Positions 1 to 9,284 of a stretch of DNA of 64,000 nt are shown in pieces. The notes under the pieces are model-generated. The model did not search any database. It was given only the letters and a program-made list of their open reading frames with translations, and had not been told where the DNA came from. How positions within the stretch are numbered: position 1 is the first letter of the stretch; every line of letters begins with the position of its first letter. Position numbers and translations under genes: made by a program. Origin of the DNA: Streptomyces virginiae (GTDB lineage Bacteria > Actinomycetota > Actinomycetes > Streptomycetales > Streptomycetaceae); the NCBI RefSeq assembly GCF_000720455.1, contig NZ_JOAK01000008.1, positions 129,191 to 193,190 on the forward strand, given 5' to 3'.

Positions 1-861
1 CCGATCCCCCCGGCCAACCTGCCGACCCCGGACACCCCCGCGAAGTACCCCTACCAGCTGAACAACTCCCAGAGCGACTGGGACGAGGTCGACACGGTCG
101 TCGAGTACATCCGCAAGGAGATCGGCGAGCCCACGGCCAAGATCGACCTGATCGGCTGGTCCGCGGCCGCGCAGCAGCTCGGGCCGTACACGATCCAGCA
201 CGCCGACAAGGTCAAGAGCCTCTTTCTGGCGGCGCCGATCTTCCCGCCCAACGGAAGGGCCAGCAAGGAGAACACCGACTTCGGCGCGCCGGTGGAGATG
301 CCGGTGGGCACCCCGGCGGCGGCCTTCGGCTACCCGATGTCCGTCACCTCGAAGAACGGGCTCGCGGCGTCGTGGGCCAGGGACCTGAAGTGTCCGGACC
401 AGCGTGAGAACGGTGTGCTCGACGAGGTGTGGAAGGCGATCCAGGACGTCGACGCGCGCGGTGCCACGTGGGGCGGTCCGACGCCCGGAGCACCGACGGG
501 GTTCGTCAGGGTGCGGAACTCGTACTGGTGGGGGTGGAACTCCAAGACCGTGCCGCTGCACAACGTCCTCGGCCAGACGGTGCCCGTCTGCCTCGTGTAC
601 GGGGAGCACGACTCCATCGTGAACACGGCGCCGGACCTGGGGCTGCTGTACTTCTCGGTGCCCGAGCTGTACCGGTTGATCCCAGGGAAGAAGAAGCTGA
701 TGTTCCGGCTCGCCTGCGCGGGTCACCAGATCGTCTGGGAGCGGGCGGCGACCCACCTCCACGCCATGTCGGAGCAATGGCTCAAGAACGGCAAGGTGTT
801 CGGCGAGAAGGGCGGGAGCTTCTACCGGGACGAGGACGGGGTCCTCACTTCGCAGGAGTGA
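1..861 (+). CDS. Alpha/beta hydrolase, 5' end outside window
   Basis: The reading frame is open from base 1, so the N-terminus lies upstream. The visible 286 residues look like an alpha/beta hydrolase: a nucleophile elbow GWSAA about 50 residues in, an acidic residue in VYGEHDS and a late histidine in CAGHQIVWE, the usual Ser-Asp-His order. No substrate can be inferred. A Met in frame at 292 could be taken as a start, but it would delete the nucleophile, so the longer frame is preferred. The gene is followed convergently by the RNase D gene 39 bases away. Whether the protein is secreted cannot be judged without the missing start. Confidence 0.75.
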   Translation, partial: PIPPANLPTPDTPAKYPYQLNNSQSDWDEVDTVVEYIRKEIGEPTAKIDLIGWSAAAQQLGPYTIQHADKVKSLFLAAPIFPPNGRASKENTDFGAPVEMPVGTPAAAFGYPMSVTSKNGLAASWARDLKCPDQRENGVLDEVWKAIQDVDARGATWGGPTPGAPTGFVRVRNSYWWGWNSKTVPLHNVLGQTVPVCLVYGEHDSIVNTAPDLGLLYFSVPELYRLIPGKKKLMFRLACAGHQIVWERAATHLHAMSEQWLKNGKVFGEKGGSFYRDEDGVLTSQE

Positions 862-900
862 GGACCCCGTCGGTCCGGCTCGGCGTCGGCTGCGGCCCGG

Positions 901-2184
901 TCAGGCGGTCGAGGCCAGGGCCGTGAGCAGGACCGGGGTCACCTGTTCGATCTGCCACGGGCGGGCGCCGTGGAGGGCCAGGGACCCGGACACCGCGTCG
1001 GCGTCCAGCCGCTGCGGCGGCTCCCAGCACAGGCGGCGGACCGTGTCCGGGGTGATCAGGTTCTCCTGGGGCAGGTTCAGCTCCTCCGCCAGCGCCGAGA
1101 CGGCCGTGCGGGCGGCGGCCAGCCGGGCCGCGGCGGCCGGGTCCTTGTCGGCCCAGGAACGCGGCGGGGGCGGGCCCGCCGGGGTCGCACCCGGCTGCGG
1201 CAGCTCGCTCTCGGGCAGCGCCTTCGCCCGGTCCACGGCGGCCATCCACTGGTCGAGCTGACGGCGGCCCATCCGCTGCCCGTAGCCGGGCAGGGCGGAC
1301 AGGGTGTGCACGTTCGCGGGCAGGGCGAGGGCGGCCTCGACGATCGCGGCGTCGCCCAGCACCTTGCCCGGCGACACGTCACGCCGCTGCGCGATCCGGT
1401 CCCGGGACTCCCACAGCTCCCGTACGACCGCCATCTGCCGGCGGCGGCGCACCTTGTGCATGCCGGACGTGCGGCGCCACGGGTCCTTGCGCGGCGGGGC
1501 CGGCGGCGCGGAGGCGATCGCGTCGAACTCCTGCCGGGCCCACTCCAGCTTGCCCTGGCGGTCCAGTTCCTCCTCCAGCGCGTCCCGCAGGTCCACCAGC
1601 AGCTCCACGTCCAGAGCGGCGTAGCGCAGCCACGGCTCGGGCAGCGGGCGGGTGGACCAGTCGACTGCGGAGTGGCCCTTCTCCAGGGCGTAGCCGAGAA
1701 CGCTCTCGACCATCGCGCCGAGTCCGACCCGCGGGAAGCCGGCGAGGCGGCCCGCCAGCTCGGTGTCGAACAGCGAGGTCGGAACCATGCCTATTTCGCG
1801 CAGGCAGGGCAGGTCCTGGGTGGCGGCGTGCAGGATCCACTCGGTGCCGGAGAGCGCCTCGCCCAGGGCGGACAGGTCGGGGCAGCCCACCGGGTCGATC
1901 AGCGCGGACCCGGCACCCTCGCGGCGCAGCTGCACCAGGTAGGCGCGCTGGCCGTAGCGGTATCCGGAGGCGCGCTCGGCGTCCACGGCCACGGGGCCGG
2001 TGCCCGCGGCGAAGGCCGCGACCACTTCGGCGAGGGCGTCCGCGTCGGCGACCACCGGGGGGATCCCCTCGCGGGGCTCCAGCAATGGGATCGGCACCCC
2101 ACCGGGCGGAACAACGACGTCGTCCGGGGGGCCGCCCCCGGTGGTGGTGCGCAGGTCTGCTGCGGTCTCTTGGGCGTCGGTCAC
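901..2184 (-). CDS. rnd: Ribonuclease D (DEDDy exonuclease with HRDC domain)
   Basis: 427 residues with a GTG start. The N-terminal half carries the three exonuclease motifs of the DEDDy family: VAVDAERASG near residue 70, the Asp of LHAATQDLPCLRE near 120, and the Tyr/Asp pair of YAALDVELLVDL near 190. An HRDC nucleic-acid-binding domain follows at roughly 240-320 (DRIAQRRDVSPGKVLGD). The family trims the 3' ends of tRNA and other stable RNAs in the cytoplasm. Its length is typical for actinobacterial RNase D. It lies 161 bases downstream of the whiI gene on the same strand, separated by a long hairpin, and is probably transcribed on its own. Confidence 0.9.
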   Translation of the reverse strand: MTDAQETAADLRTTTGGGPPDDVVVPPGGVPIPLLEPREGIPPVVADADALAEVVAAFAAGTGPVAVDAERASGYRYGQRAYLVQLRREGAGSALIDPVGCPDLSALGEALSGTEWILHAATQDLPCLREIGMVPTSLFDTELAGRLAGFPRVGLGAMVESVLGYALEKGHSAVDWSTRPLPEPWLRYAALDVELLVDLRDALEEELDRQGKLEWARQEFDAIASAPPAPPRKDPWRRTSGMHKVRRRRQMAVVRELWESRDRIAQRRDVSPGKVLGDAAIVEAALALPANVHTLSALPGYGQRMGRRQLDQWMAAVDRAKALPESELPQPGATPAGPPPPRSWADKDPAAAARLAAARTAVSALAEELNLPQENLITPDTVRRLCWEPPQRLDADAVSGSLALHGARPWQIEQVTPVLLTALASTA

Positions 2185-2210
2185 CGGTCAAGGGTATCCG
2201 TGTATACGAC

Positions 2211-2244
2211 GCGCCCGTCGCCGGAACGTTCCGTCGACGGGCGC
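2211..2244 (-). terminator. Hairpin between whiI and rnd
   Basis: Ten-base arms GCGCCCGTCG (2211-2220) and CGACGGGCGC (2235-2244) pair perfectly, and the 14-base interior contains a second palindrome, CGGAACGTTCCG. There is no strong T-run after it on the minus strand, which is common for Streptomyces terminators. It lies about 100 bases past the whiI stop and just upstream of rnd, so it most likely ends the whiI transcript. A role as an attenuator or protein site for rnd is possible. Confidence 0.45.
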
Positions 2245-2345
2245 GGGCGGTATGCGGGGCGTTGTCCCGGGGTATTCCGGGGGTCTCCCGGCAGGTTCCC
2301 GAGCGGCGGCTCCCGGGGTGGATATCCGGGGGCTCCGGCCGGCGG

Positions 2346-3008
2346 TCAGTGGATGATCCCGGTGCGCAGCGCCACGGCGACCATTCCGGCGCGGTCACCG
2401 GTGCCCAGCTTGCGGGCGATGCGGGCGAGGTGGGACTTGACGGTCAGGGCGGACAGGCCCATCGAGACGCCGATGGCCTTGTTGGACTGGCCCTCCGCGA
2501 CGAGGCGCAGGACCTCGACCTCGCGGCCGGAGAGCTCGCGGTAGCCGCCCGGGTGGCTCGGGGCACCCGGGGGGCGGCGGTGCATACGGGCGGCGGCCGC
2601 GCCGATGGGGGCGGCACCGGGCCGGGTGGGGAGCCCGATGTTGGTCCGCGTGCCGGTGACGACGTAGCCCTTCACGCCGCCCGCGAGGGCGTTGCGCACG
2701 GCGCCGATGTCGTCGGCGGCGGACAGGGCCAGGCCGTTGGGCCAGCCCGCGGCACGGGTCTCGGAGAGCAGGGTGAGACCGGAACCGTCGGGCAGGTGCA
2801 CGTCGGCCACGCAGATGTCGCGCGGGCTGCCGACGCGGGGGCGGGCCTCCGCGATGGACGACGCCTCGATCACGTCGCGCACGCCGAGGGCCCACAGATG
2901 GCGGGTCACGGTGGAGCGGACGCGCGGGTCGGCCACGACGACCATGGCGGTCGGCTTGTTCGGGCGGTAGGCGACCAGGCTTGCGGGCTGCTCGAGAAGA
3001 ACGGACAC
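2346..3008 (-). CDS. whiI: Atypical LuxR-type response regulator, WhiI-like
   Basis: 220 residues: a receiver domain (about 20-135) and a LuxR-type helix-turn-helix (about 150-215, LSGREVEVLRLVAEG). The phosphoacceptor Asp is present (about D69 in CVADVHLPDG), but the normal acidic pair is reduced to one Asp (VVVADPRVR, A26-D27), so the phosphorylation pocket is incomplete. That matches what is known of WhiI, a regulator of sporulation septation in Streptomyces aerial hyphae. GTG start at 3008 with an AGGAGG Shine-Dalgarno at 3014-3019. A WhiG-like promoter lies about 80 bases upstream, and the neighbouring DUF3000 and hemE genes support the assignment. A different NarL/LuxR regulator is the alternative. 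Confidence 0.8.
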   Translation of the reverse strand: MSVLLEQPASLVAYRPNKPTAMVVVADPRVRSTVTRHLWALGVRDVIEASSIAEARPRVGSPRDICVADVHLPDGSGLTLLSETRAAGWPNGLALSAADDIGAVRNALAGGVKGYVVTGTRTNIGLPTRPGAAPIGAAAARMHRRPPGAPSHPGGYRELSGREVEVLRLVAEGQSNKAIGVSMGLSALTVKSHLARIARKLGTGDRAGMVAVALRTGIIH

Positions 3009-3086
3009 CTAGGCCTCCTGGGGGAGTGGCGGGACGGCCGGCTCGGGGAAGGAAGCCGGTGCGAACCGTGCGGATGGTCACCCACT

Positions 3087-3114
3087 CCTTCGGCACGTCA
3101 CCCGCCCGGCTTTA
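3087..3114 (-). promoter_or_regulatory. Candidate sigma-WhiG promoter of whiI
   Basis: On the minus strand TAAA (3114-3111) is followed after 16 bases by GCCGAAGG (3094-3087). The WhiG/sigma-28-type consensus is TAAA-N15-GCCGATAA, so both boxes match well with a spacer one base longer (or 15 if the -10 box is shifted by one). The GTG of the whiI-like gene is about 80 bases further. In Streptomyces whiI is known to depend on WhiG, so element and gene support each other. Confidence 0.65.
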
Positions 3115-3272
3115 GGGAATGATCACGATTTGGTGAGTAACAATTCGGGCAAATAGGACGCACGATCGATCATCGGGTGATCAGAAGCCCACAACGGAGG
3201 CCGCGTTGCGACACGCGCTTGCGGCCTTCGACCGGTCGTTCCCCGTGCGGCGGCGGCCGTACGGCCCTGCGC

Positions 3273-3929
3273 CTACGGGTGGTGCGGACCGCGGCGCTGT
3301 GGCAGGGAGACCACGCCCGTCGCCGTGTCCGTCGGACCCACCGGCGGCAGCCCCGCGATCTGGCAGATCAGCTCGCACCAGGCCGACAGGTGTGCCGGGG
3401 TGTCCGGGACGCCGCCCACGCCCTCGCGAGGCGTCCACGAGGCCCGGATCTCGATCTGCGTCGCGGGCCGCCGCTCCGCGAGCCCGCCGAAGTAGTGCGA
3501 GCTCGCCATGGTCACCGTCCCGCTCGCCTCCCCGTAGGCCAGCCCGCGCGCTTCCAGGGCACCCGTGAGCCAGGACCAGCACACCTCCGGCAGCAGCGGG
3601 TCGGCGGCCATCTCGGGCTCCAGCTCCGCCCGTACGAGCGTCACCAGCCGGAAGGTCCCGTGCCAGGCGTCGTGCCCGGCGGGGTCGTGGAGCAGGATGA
3701 GCCGGCCGTCGGCCAGATCGTCCTCCCCGTCCACCACCGCGGCCTCCAGCGCGTAGGCGTACGGCGCCAGTCTCTGGGGCGGCTTCGTCGGGTCGATCTC
3801 GACCCCCGGGCGCAGCCTGGCCTTCTTCAAACCCTCGACCGCCCGGCGGAACGGGAGTGGGACGGAGCTCTCCTTCGCACTGTCCGTACCGTCGGCGCCA
3901 TCTGAAAATCGTCCCTGAGCCGCAGCCAT
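3273..3929 (-). CDS. DUF3000 domain protein
   Basis: 218 residues from the ATG at 3929; no strong Shine-Dalgarno is visible. I recognise the DUF3000 family, conserved in actinobacteria and without an established function. The sequence is soluble-looking, with no signal peptide or membrane segment, and has conserved patches around VDGEDDLADGRLILLHDP and LVTLVRAELEPEMAADP. It starts 91 bases from hemE and is transcribed divergently from it. Downstream on the same strand is whiI, 264 bases away behind its own candidate promoter, so the two need not be cotranscribed. Confidence 0.8.
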   Translation of the reverse strand: MAAAQGRFSDGADGTDSAKESSVPLPFRRAVEGLKKARLRPGVEIDPTKPPQRLAPYAYALEAAVVDGEDDLADGRLILLHDPAGHDAWHGTFRLVTLVRAELEPEMAADPLLPEVCWSWLTGALEARGLAYGEASGTVTMASSHYFGGLAERRPATQIEIRASWTPREGVGGVPDTPAHLSAWCELICQIAGLPPVGPTDTATGVVSLPQRRGPHHP

Positions 3930-4020
3930 GCGGGGAAGACTAGGCGGTATGTGAGCCCGTACGGCGCAGGGACACCCGTGCCGGGCCGGGCACTTCTTCA
4001 TACGTGCGAAGATTTGGGTC

Positions 4021-5085
4021 GTGAGCGCCAACGACAGCCCCAAGGGCCAGCCGAGCCAGACGTACGATTCCGCCTTCCTGAAGGCGTGCCGGCGGGAGCC
4101 GGTGCCGCACACACCGGTGTGGTTCATGCGGCAGGCCGGGCGCTCCCTCCCCGAGTACCGCAAGGTCCGCGAGGGCACCGCGATGCTCGAGTCCTGCATG
4201 CGGCCCGACCTGGTCACCGAGATCACCATGCAGCCGGTGCGGCGCCACAACGTCGACGCGGCGATCTTCTTCTCCGACATCGTGGTCCCGCTCAAGGCCA
4301 TCGGCGTCGACCTGGACATCAAGCCCGGTGTCGGCCCCGTCGTCGCCCAGCCGATCCGCCGCCGCGAGGACCTCGCACAGCTGCGCGACCTCACTCCTGA
4401 GGACGTCGGCTACGTCACCGAGGCGATCGGCATGCTCACGAGTGAACTGGGCTCCACGCCGTTGATCGGTTTCGCGGGCGCGCCTTTCACCCTCGCGAGC
4501 TACCTCGTCGAGGGCGGCCCCTCGAAGAACCACGAGCACACCAAGGCCCTCATGTACGGGGACCCGCAGCTCTGGGCCGACCTGCTGGACCGCCTCGCGG
4601 AGATCACCTCCGCCTTCCTGAAGGTCCAGATCGAGGCCGGCGCCTCCGCGGTCCAGCTCTTCGACTCCTGGGTCGGCGCGCTCGCCCCGGCGGACTACCG
4701 CCGCTCCGTCATGCCCGCCTCGGCGAAGGTCCTGCAGTCCGTCGCCTCCTACGGGGTCCCCCGGATCCACTTCGGCGTGGGCACGGGCGAGCTCCTCGGC
4801 CTGATGGGCGAGGCCGGCGCCGACGTCGTGGGCGTCGACTACCGGGTCGCGCTCGACGAGGCGGCCCGCCGGGTCGGCCCGGGCAAGGCGCTCCAGGGCA
4901 ACCTGGACCCGGCCGTGCTCTTCTCCACCACGGAGGCGGTCGAGGCCAAGACGGACGAGGTCCTCGCGGCGGCGGCCGGCCTGGAGGGCCACGTCTTCAA
5001 CCTGGGCCACGGCGTCCTGCCGACGACCGACCCCGAGGCGCTGACCCGACTGGTGGACTACGTCCACACCAAGACGGCCCGCTGA
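4021..5085 (+). CDS. hemE: Uroporphyrinogen decarboxylase
   Basis: 354 residues, GTG start. Converts uroporphyrinogen III to coproporphyrinogen III in the cytoplasm. The N-terminal signature [20 protein letters not shown] contains the two active-site arginines, [13 protein letters not shown] holds the catalytic Asp, and [16 protein letters not shown] is the second conserved block; the length is exactly typical. It is divergent from DUF3000, ends in a strong bidirectional hairpin, and lies a few kilobases from hemG and hemQ, so this chromosomal segment holds three consecutive haem steps although they are not one operon. No Shine-Dalgarno precedes the GTG, which suggests either a leaderless message or weak initiation. 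Confidence 0.96.
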   Translation: MSANDSPKGQPSQTYDSAFLKACRREPVPHTPVWFMRQAGRSLPEYRKVREGTAMLESCMRPDLVTEITMQPVRRHNVDAAIFFSDIVVPLKAIGVDLDIKPGVGPVVAQPIRRREDLAQLRDLTPEDVGYVTEAIGMLTSELGSTPLIGFAGAPFTLASYLVEGGPSKNHEHTKALMYGDPQLWADLLDRLAEITSAFLKVQIEAGASAVQLFDSWVGALAPADYRRSVMPASAKVLQSVASYGVPRIHFGVGTGELLGLMGEAGADVVGVDYRVALDEAARRVGPGKALQGNLDPAVLFSTTEAVEAKTDEVLAAAAGLEGHVFNLGHGVLPTTDPEALTRLVDYVHTKTAR

Positions 5086-5113
5086 GCGGAGAACCGCACC
5101 CGAGCACGATCGG

Positions 5114-5156
5114 AACGTCGGTCCGTGCCCCGCGCGACGGGGCACGGACCGACGTT
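5114..5156. terminator. Bidirectional terminator after hemE
   Basis: A perfect 19-base stem (5114-5132 with 5138-5156) and a five-base loop lies in the 79-base gap between two convergent genes. TTT follows on the plus strand and AA precedes it, so it can stop transcripts from hemE and from the opposite flavoprotein gene. Confidence 0.85.
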
Positions 5157-5164
5157 TCGCACGG

Positions 5165-6547
5165 TCAGACGCCCGCCGCGCGGACCGCGGAGACCGCTTT
5201 GCGGGCCGCCACCATGACCGGGTCCCAGACCGGGGAGAACGGCGGGGCGTAGCCGAGGTCGAGCGAGACGACCTGCTCCACCGTCATGCCCGCCGTGAGG
5301 GCCACCGCCGCGATGTCCACCCGCTTCGCGGAGCCGGCGCCGCCGACGATCTGGACGCCGAGGAGCCGGCCCGTACGGCGCTCCGCCAGCATCTTCACCG
5401 TCATCTCCGCCGCGCCCGGGTAGTAGCCCGCCGTGTTGGTGGAGGTGATGGTGGCCGTCACGAAGCGCAGGCCCGCCTCCAGCGCGTCCCGCTCGCGCAG
5501 CCCCGTACGGGCGATCTCCAGGTCGCAGATCTTGCTGACCGCCGTGCCGACCACCCCGGGGAAGGTCGCGTAGCCGCCGCCCACGCCCGAGCCGATGACC
5601 TGGCCGTGCTTGTTGGCGTGGGTGCCCAGCGGGATGTGCCGGGTGCGGCCCGCGACCAGGTCGAGGACCTCCACGCAGTCGCCGCCCGCCCAGACGTTCT
5701 CGTGACCGCGCACGCGCATCGACAGGTCCGTGAGGATCCCGCCCGAGGGGCCGAGCGGGAGGCCGGCGGCGCGGGCCAGCGCCGTCCGCGGCTCCACGCC
5801 GATGCCGAGCACGACCACGTCCGCCGGGTACTCCTCGCCGGCTGACGTCGCCACCGCGCGGGCCCGGCCCTCGTCGTCGGCGAGGATCCCGGTGACCTCG
5901 GCGCCCGCCACGGTACGGATCCCCATCCGGTTCATCGCGGTGTGCACCAGGCCGCCCATGTCGGGGTCCAGCGTGGCCATCGGCTGCTCGCCCCGGTGCA
6001 GGACGGTCACCTCGTAGCCCCGCAGCACCAGGGCCTCGGCCATCTCCACGCCGATGTAGCCCGCGCCGACCACGACCGCCCGGCGGCCCCGCGTGCGCTC
6101 CAGCGCGTCCACGAGGCGCTGGCCGTCGTCCAGGGTCTGGATGCCGTACACCCCGTGCGCGCCGATGCCGGGCAGGCGCGGGCGGACGGGCCGGGCGCCC
6201 GTGGCCAGGACGAGCTTGTCGTAGTGCGTCCAGGATTCGGATCCGCCGTCCAGATCGCGGGCGCGGACCCGGGACCCGGGCAGATCGAGCTCCACCACCT
6301 CGGTGCGGGTGCGCAGGTCGATGTCCCGGGCGCGGTGCTCCTCGGGGGTGCGGGCGATCAGGTCGTCGCGCTCGGGGACCAGACCGCCGACCCAGTACGG
6401 GATGCCGCACGCCGAGTACGAGGTGAAGCGGCCGCGCTCGAAGGCGACGATCTCCAGGTCCTGCGGCCCCTTCAGCCTGCGGGCCTGAGACGCGGCGGAC
6501 ATCCCCGCCGCGTCGCCCCCGACCACCACCAGTCGTTCCGTCGCCAT
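5165..6547 (-). CDS. FAD-dependent disulfide reductase, CoA-disulfide-reductase-like
   Basis: 460 residues from the ATG at 6547. The N-terminal FAD-binding site is VVGGDAAGMSAA (residues 6-17), followed by YSACGIPYW, where the single redox Cys matches the active site of CoA-disulfide reductases and NADH oxidases of the same flavoprotein family. A second nucleotide-binding fold VVGAGYIGVEMAEAL is near residue 150, an FAD motif AGGDCVE near 280, and a dimerisation domain ends the protein. It probably reduces a low-molecular-weight disulfide, polysulfide or oxygen with NAD(P)H; the exact acceptor cannot be told. It lies 59 bases downstream of the DUF4349 lipoprotein gene and may be cotranscribed. 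Confidence 0.85.
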   Translation of the reverse strand: MATERLVVVGGDAAGMSAASQARRLKGPQDLEIVAFERGRFTSYSACGIPYWVGGLVPERDDLIARTPEEHRARDIDLRTRTEVVELDLPGSRVRARDLDGGSESWTHYDKLVLATGARPVRPRLPGIGAHGVYGIQTLDDGQRLVDALERTRGRRAVVVGAGYIGVEMAEALVLRGYEVTVLHRGEQPMATLDPDMGGLVHTAMNRMGIRTVAGAEVTGILADDEGRARAVATSAGEEYPADVVVLGIGVEPRTALARAAGLPLGPSGGILTDLSMRVRGHENVWAGGDCVEVLDLVAGRTRHIPLGTHANKHGQVIGSGVGGGYATFPGVVGTAVSKICDLEIARTGLRERDALEAGLRFVTATITSTNTAGYYPGAAEMTVKMLAERRTGRLLGVQIVGGAGSAKRVDIAAVALTAGMTVEQVVSLDLGYAPPFSPVWDPVMVAARKAVSAVRAAGV

Positions 6548-6606
6548 CGCCCGTACCGCCCCTTCACCGCCGTCGACTGGTGAACACGCTACGGGCGAAC
6601 GCGCGT

Positions 6607-7641
6607 TCAGTCCTGCACGTCGGCCCCGGTGTCCGCAGCCGGAGCAGGGGCAGGGGCAGGACCCGCAGCCCCGGCCGCAGGCGCCGTCCGCGCCGCGGGC
6701 ACCGGCATCCGCTTCGGGGTCGGGCCCGTCTTCGGCCGCACCGGACGCCACCGCCGGTACGCCCGGACCAGCAGCGCCACCACCGCGGCCGTCAGCAGGA
6801 AGGGCAGCAACGCGCCCAGCGCCACCATCAGGTAGCGCAGGATCCTCGTGAAGACGTCCCAGCCGCCGCTCAGCGCACCGAGGAAGGTGGGCTCCTTCTC
6901 CTTCTTCTCCTCCGCCGCCGCGGGGGCCGGTTCGGAGACCTCCAGAGTGATGGTGCCCATCGAGGTCTGGTCCTTCAGGGCCGTCTGCTGCGCCAGCAGC
7001 GACTCCAGGTCCGACTGGCGCCGGCTCAGCTCGCTCTCCAGCATCACCACCTCGCTCAGCGCCGAGGCCTTGCCCATCATCTCCCGCACCCGCGCCACGC
7101 TCGCCTGCTGCGAGGAGACACGGCTGTTGACGTCGGCGACCTTCTCGGTGACGTCCTGCGCGTCGACCTTGCGGTGCAGCAGCTTGCCGCTGCCCTCCAT
7201 GGCGCCGAGCACGGCGTCGTAGCGCTCGCCGGGCACCCGCAGGGTCACCGTCGAAGTCATCCGGCCGTCCTCGCCGCGCTTGGTCGACTCGTTGCCGACG
7301 TACCCGCCCGCGCCGTCGGCCGCGGTACGGGCCGCGGCGAGCGTCTTCTGGACGTCCGTCGTCTCGATGCCGAGCGTCGCCGTACGGATGACGTTCGGGC
7401 GGACCGTGACCGGCGCCCCGTCGCTCTTGGCGGCCGACCCCGCCGACCCCGCCGGGGCCGGGGCCGCCGCGGCGCCCGCCGCCCCCTCCCGGGCCTTCCC
7501 GTCCGCCGCGGGCGGCGCGACCGCCGCCTTGTCGCTCGCCGAGCCCTGGCCGTCCGCGCCACAGCCGGTGAGCACGAGCACCCCGGTGAGGGAGAGGGCG
7601 GCCAGGGCCGCCGCGGAACGGTGTCTGCTGATGCTGTGCAT
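6607..7641 (-). CDS. DUF4349 membrane lipoprotein
   Basis: 344 residues from the ATG at 7641. A signal peptide ends in a lipobox LTGC near residue 24, so the protein should be a lipoprotein; an Ala/Pro/Gly-rich linker follows. The middle part (about 70-240) is the DUF4349 domain with a probable coiled coil (DVNSRVSSQQASVARVREMM). A hydrophobic segment LMVALGALLPFLLTAAVVAL lies near residue 285 before an Arg-rich, then Ala/Pro-rich tail, so it spans the membrane in addition to carrying lipid. Function unknown. Transcribed divergently from hemG (139 bases apart). Confidence 0.85.
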   Translation of the reverse strand: MHSISRHRSAAALAALSLTGVLVLTGCGADGQGSASDKAAVAPPAADGKAREGAAGAAAAPAPAGSAGSAAKSDGAPVTVRPNVIRTATLGIETTDVQKTLAAARTAADGAGGYVGNESTKRGEDGRMTSTVTLRVPGERYDAVLGAMEGSGKLLHRKVDAQDVTEKVADVNSRVSSQQASVARVREMMGKASALSEVVMLESELSRRQSDLESLLAQQTALKDQTSMGTITLEVSEPAPAAAEEKKEKEPTFLGALSGGWDVFTRILRYLMVALGALLPFLLTAAVVALLVRAYRRWRPVRPKTGPTPKRMPVPAARTAPAAGAAGPAPAPAPAADTGADVQD

Positions 7642-7780
7642 CGCTGTAAACCCCCGATGATCGGCTGGTGTTGCCGTTTCGACGTACAGGGTCCCGTCGC
7701 GGGTTTCGCACGCGCGGTTCCGGGCCGGTCCCGATGCGGTCACGGTCCGGCCTCGGAGATCGATCTGAGACGATGTGTCC

Positions 7781-9280
7781 ATGCACGAAGCGGACATGCG
7801 TACGGATCGGCCGGTGAGCCCCACCCGGTCCAGCGGCTCCCCGGGCCACGTCGTCGTCATCGGCGGCGGCATCGCGGGCCTCGCGGCGGCCCATCGGCTG
7901 CTCGCCGAAGGCGCCCGCGTCACGCTGCTGGAGGCCGGGCCGAGGCTCGGCGGCAAGCTGTACTCCGGCGAGCTCGCCGGGGCCCGCGTCGACCTCGGCG
8001 CCGAGTCCATGCTCGCCCGCCGCCCCGAGGCCGTGGCCCTCGCCGAGGCCGTCGGCCTGGCCGACGCCGTGCAGCCGCCCGCCACCGCCACCGCCCACCT
8101 GTGGACCCGTGGCGCGCTGCGGCCGATGCCGCGCGGCCACGTCATGGGCGTCCCCGGCGACCTCGGACCGCTCGCCGCCTCCGGGGTCCTCTCCGCCGAG
8201 GGCATGGCCCGCATCGAGGCCGAGCGGACCCTGCCGCCCGCCGAGGTCGGCGAGGACGTCGCCGTCGGCGCGTACGTGGCCGCCCGCCTCGGCCGCGAGG
8301 TCGTCGACCGGCTGGTGGAACCGCTGCTCGGCGGGGTGTACGCCGGCGACGCCTACCGCATCTCCATGCGGGCCGCCGTGCCCCAGCTCTTCGAGGCCGC
8401 CCGCACCCACGCCCTGCTGGGCGACGGCGTACGGGAGATCCAGCGCAGGGCGCAGACCCAGCCGCAGCAGGCCGGCCCCGTCTTCGCCGGCATCGAGGGG
8501 GGCATCGGACGCCTCCCGCTCGCCGTGGCCGAGGCCTGCCGTGCGGCCGGAGCGCGCATCGTCACCGGCGCCCCCGTCCGCGAGGTCCTTCGTACGGCTG
8601 AAGGCTGGCGCGTCGTGGCCGCCGAGGAGACCGTGGATGCGGACGGCGTCGTCCTGGCCGTCCCGGCCGGGCCCGCCGCCCGGCTGCTGGACACCCTCGC
8701 CCCGACCGCCGCCGCCGAACTGCACCAGGTCGAATACGCCTCGATGGCGCTGGTCACCATGGCCTTCCGGCGCGGCGACCTGCCCGAGGCCGTCTCCGGC
8801 GGCGGCGCCAGCGGCTTCCTCGTACCGCCCGTCGACGGCCGGACCATCAAGGCGTCCACCTTCTCCAGCAACAAGTGGGCCTGGGCGGGCGCCGATCCCG
8901 ATCTCTTCCTGCTGCGCACCTCCGTGGGCCGGTACGCCGACGAGCGCGACCTGCAGCGCGAGGACGGCGAACTCGTCGAGGTGTCCCTCGCCGACCTCGG
9001 CGAGGCCGTGGGCCTGACGGCCCGGCCGGTCGCCTCCACCGTCACACGCTGGGACGGCGGGCTGCCCCAGTACCCGGTCGGCCACCTCGGCCGGGTCGCC
9101 CGGATCCGCGGCGCCGTCGAGGCCCTGCCCGGCCTCGCGGTGTGCGGCGCGCTCTACGACGGCGTGGGCATTCCGGCCTGCATCGCGAGCGCCGGCCGGG
9201 CCGCGGACACGGTGATCGCCGCGCTCGCTGCGCGTACGGCACCCCTGGCGCCGACCACTGATCAGCGCACGGGACAATAG
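7781..9280 (+). CDS. hemG: Coproporphyrinogen/protoporphyrinogen oxidase
   Basis: About 499 residues. FAD-dependent oxidation of (copro)porphyrinogen. The dinucleotide-binding motif [20 protein letters not shown] starts near residue 25, [12 protein letters not shown] follows, and the C-terminal FAD motif is [19 protein letters not shown]. In actinobacteria this HemY/CgoX-type enzyme makes coproporphyrin III for the coproporphyrin-dependent pathway, which fits hemQ four bases downstream. The start is uncertain: a GTG at 7775 and ATGs at 7781 and 7796 are all in frame; 7781 is chosen because GAGA lies at a plausible distance. Some annotators would name it hemY or cgoX. Confidence 0.92.
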   Translation: MHEADMRTDRPVSPTRSSGSPGHVVVIGGGIAGLAAAHRLLAEGARVTLLEAGPRLGGKLYSGELAGARVDLGAESMLARRPEAVALAEAVGLADAVQPPATATAHLWTRGALRPMPRGHVMGVPGDLGPLAASGVLSAEGMARIEAERTLPPAEVGEDVAVGAYVAARLGREVVDRLVEPLLGGVYAGDAYRISMRAAVPQLFEAARTHALLGDGVREIQRRAQTQPQQAGPVFAGIEGGIGRLPLAVAEACRAAGARIVTGAPVREVLRTAEGWRVVAAEETVDADGVVLAVPAGPAARLLDTLAPTAAAELHQVEYASMALVTMAFRRGDLPEAVSGGGASGFLVPPVDGRTIKASTFSSNKWAWAGADPDLFLLRTSVGRYADERDLQREDGELVEVSLADLGEAVGLTARPVASTVTRWDGGLPQYPVGHLGRVARIRGAVEALPGLAVCGALYDGVGIPACIASAGRAADTVIAALAARTAPLAPTTDQRTGQ

Positions 9281-9284
9281 GCAC

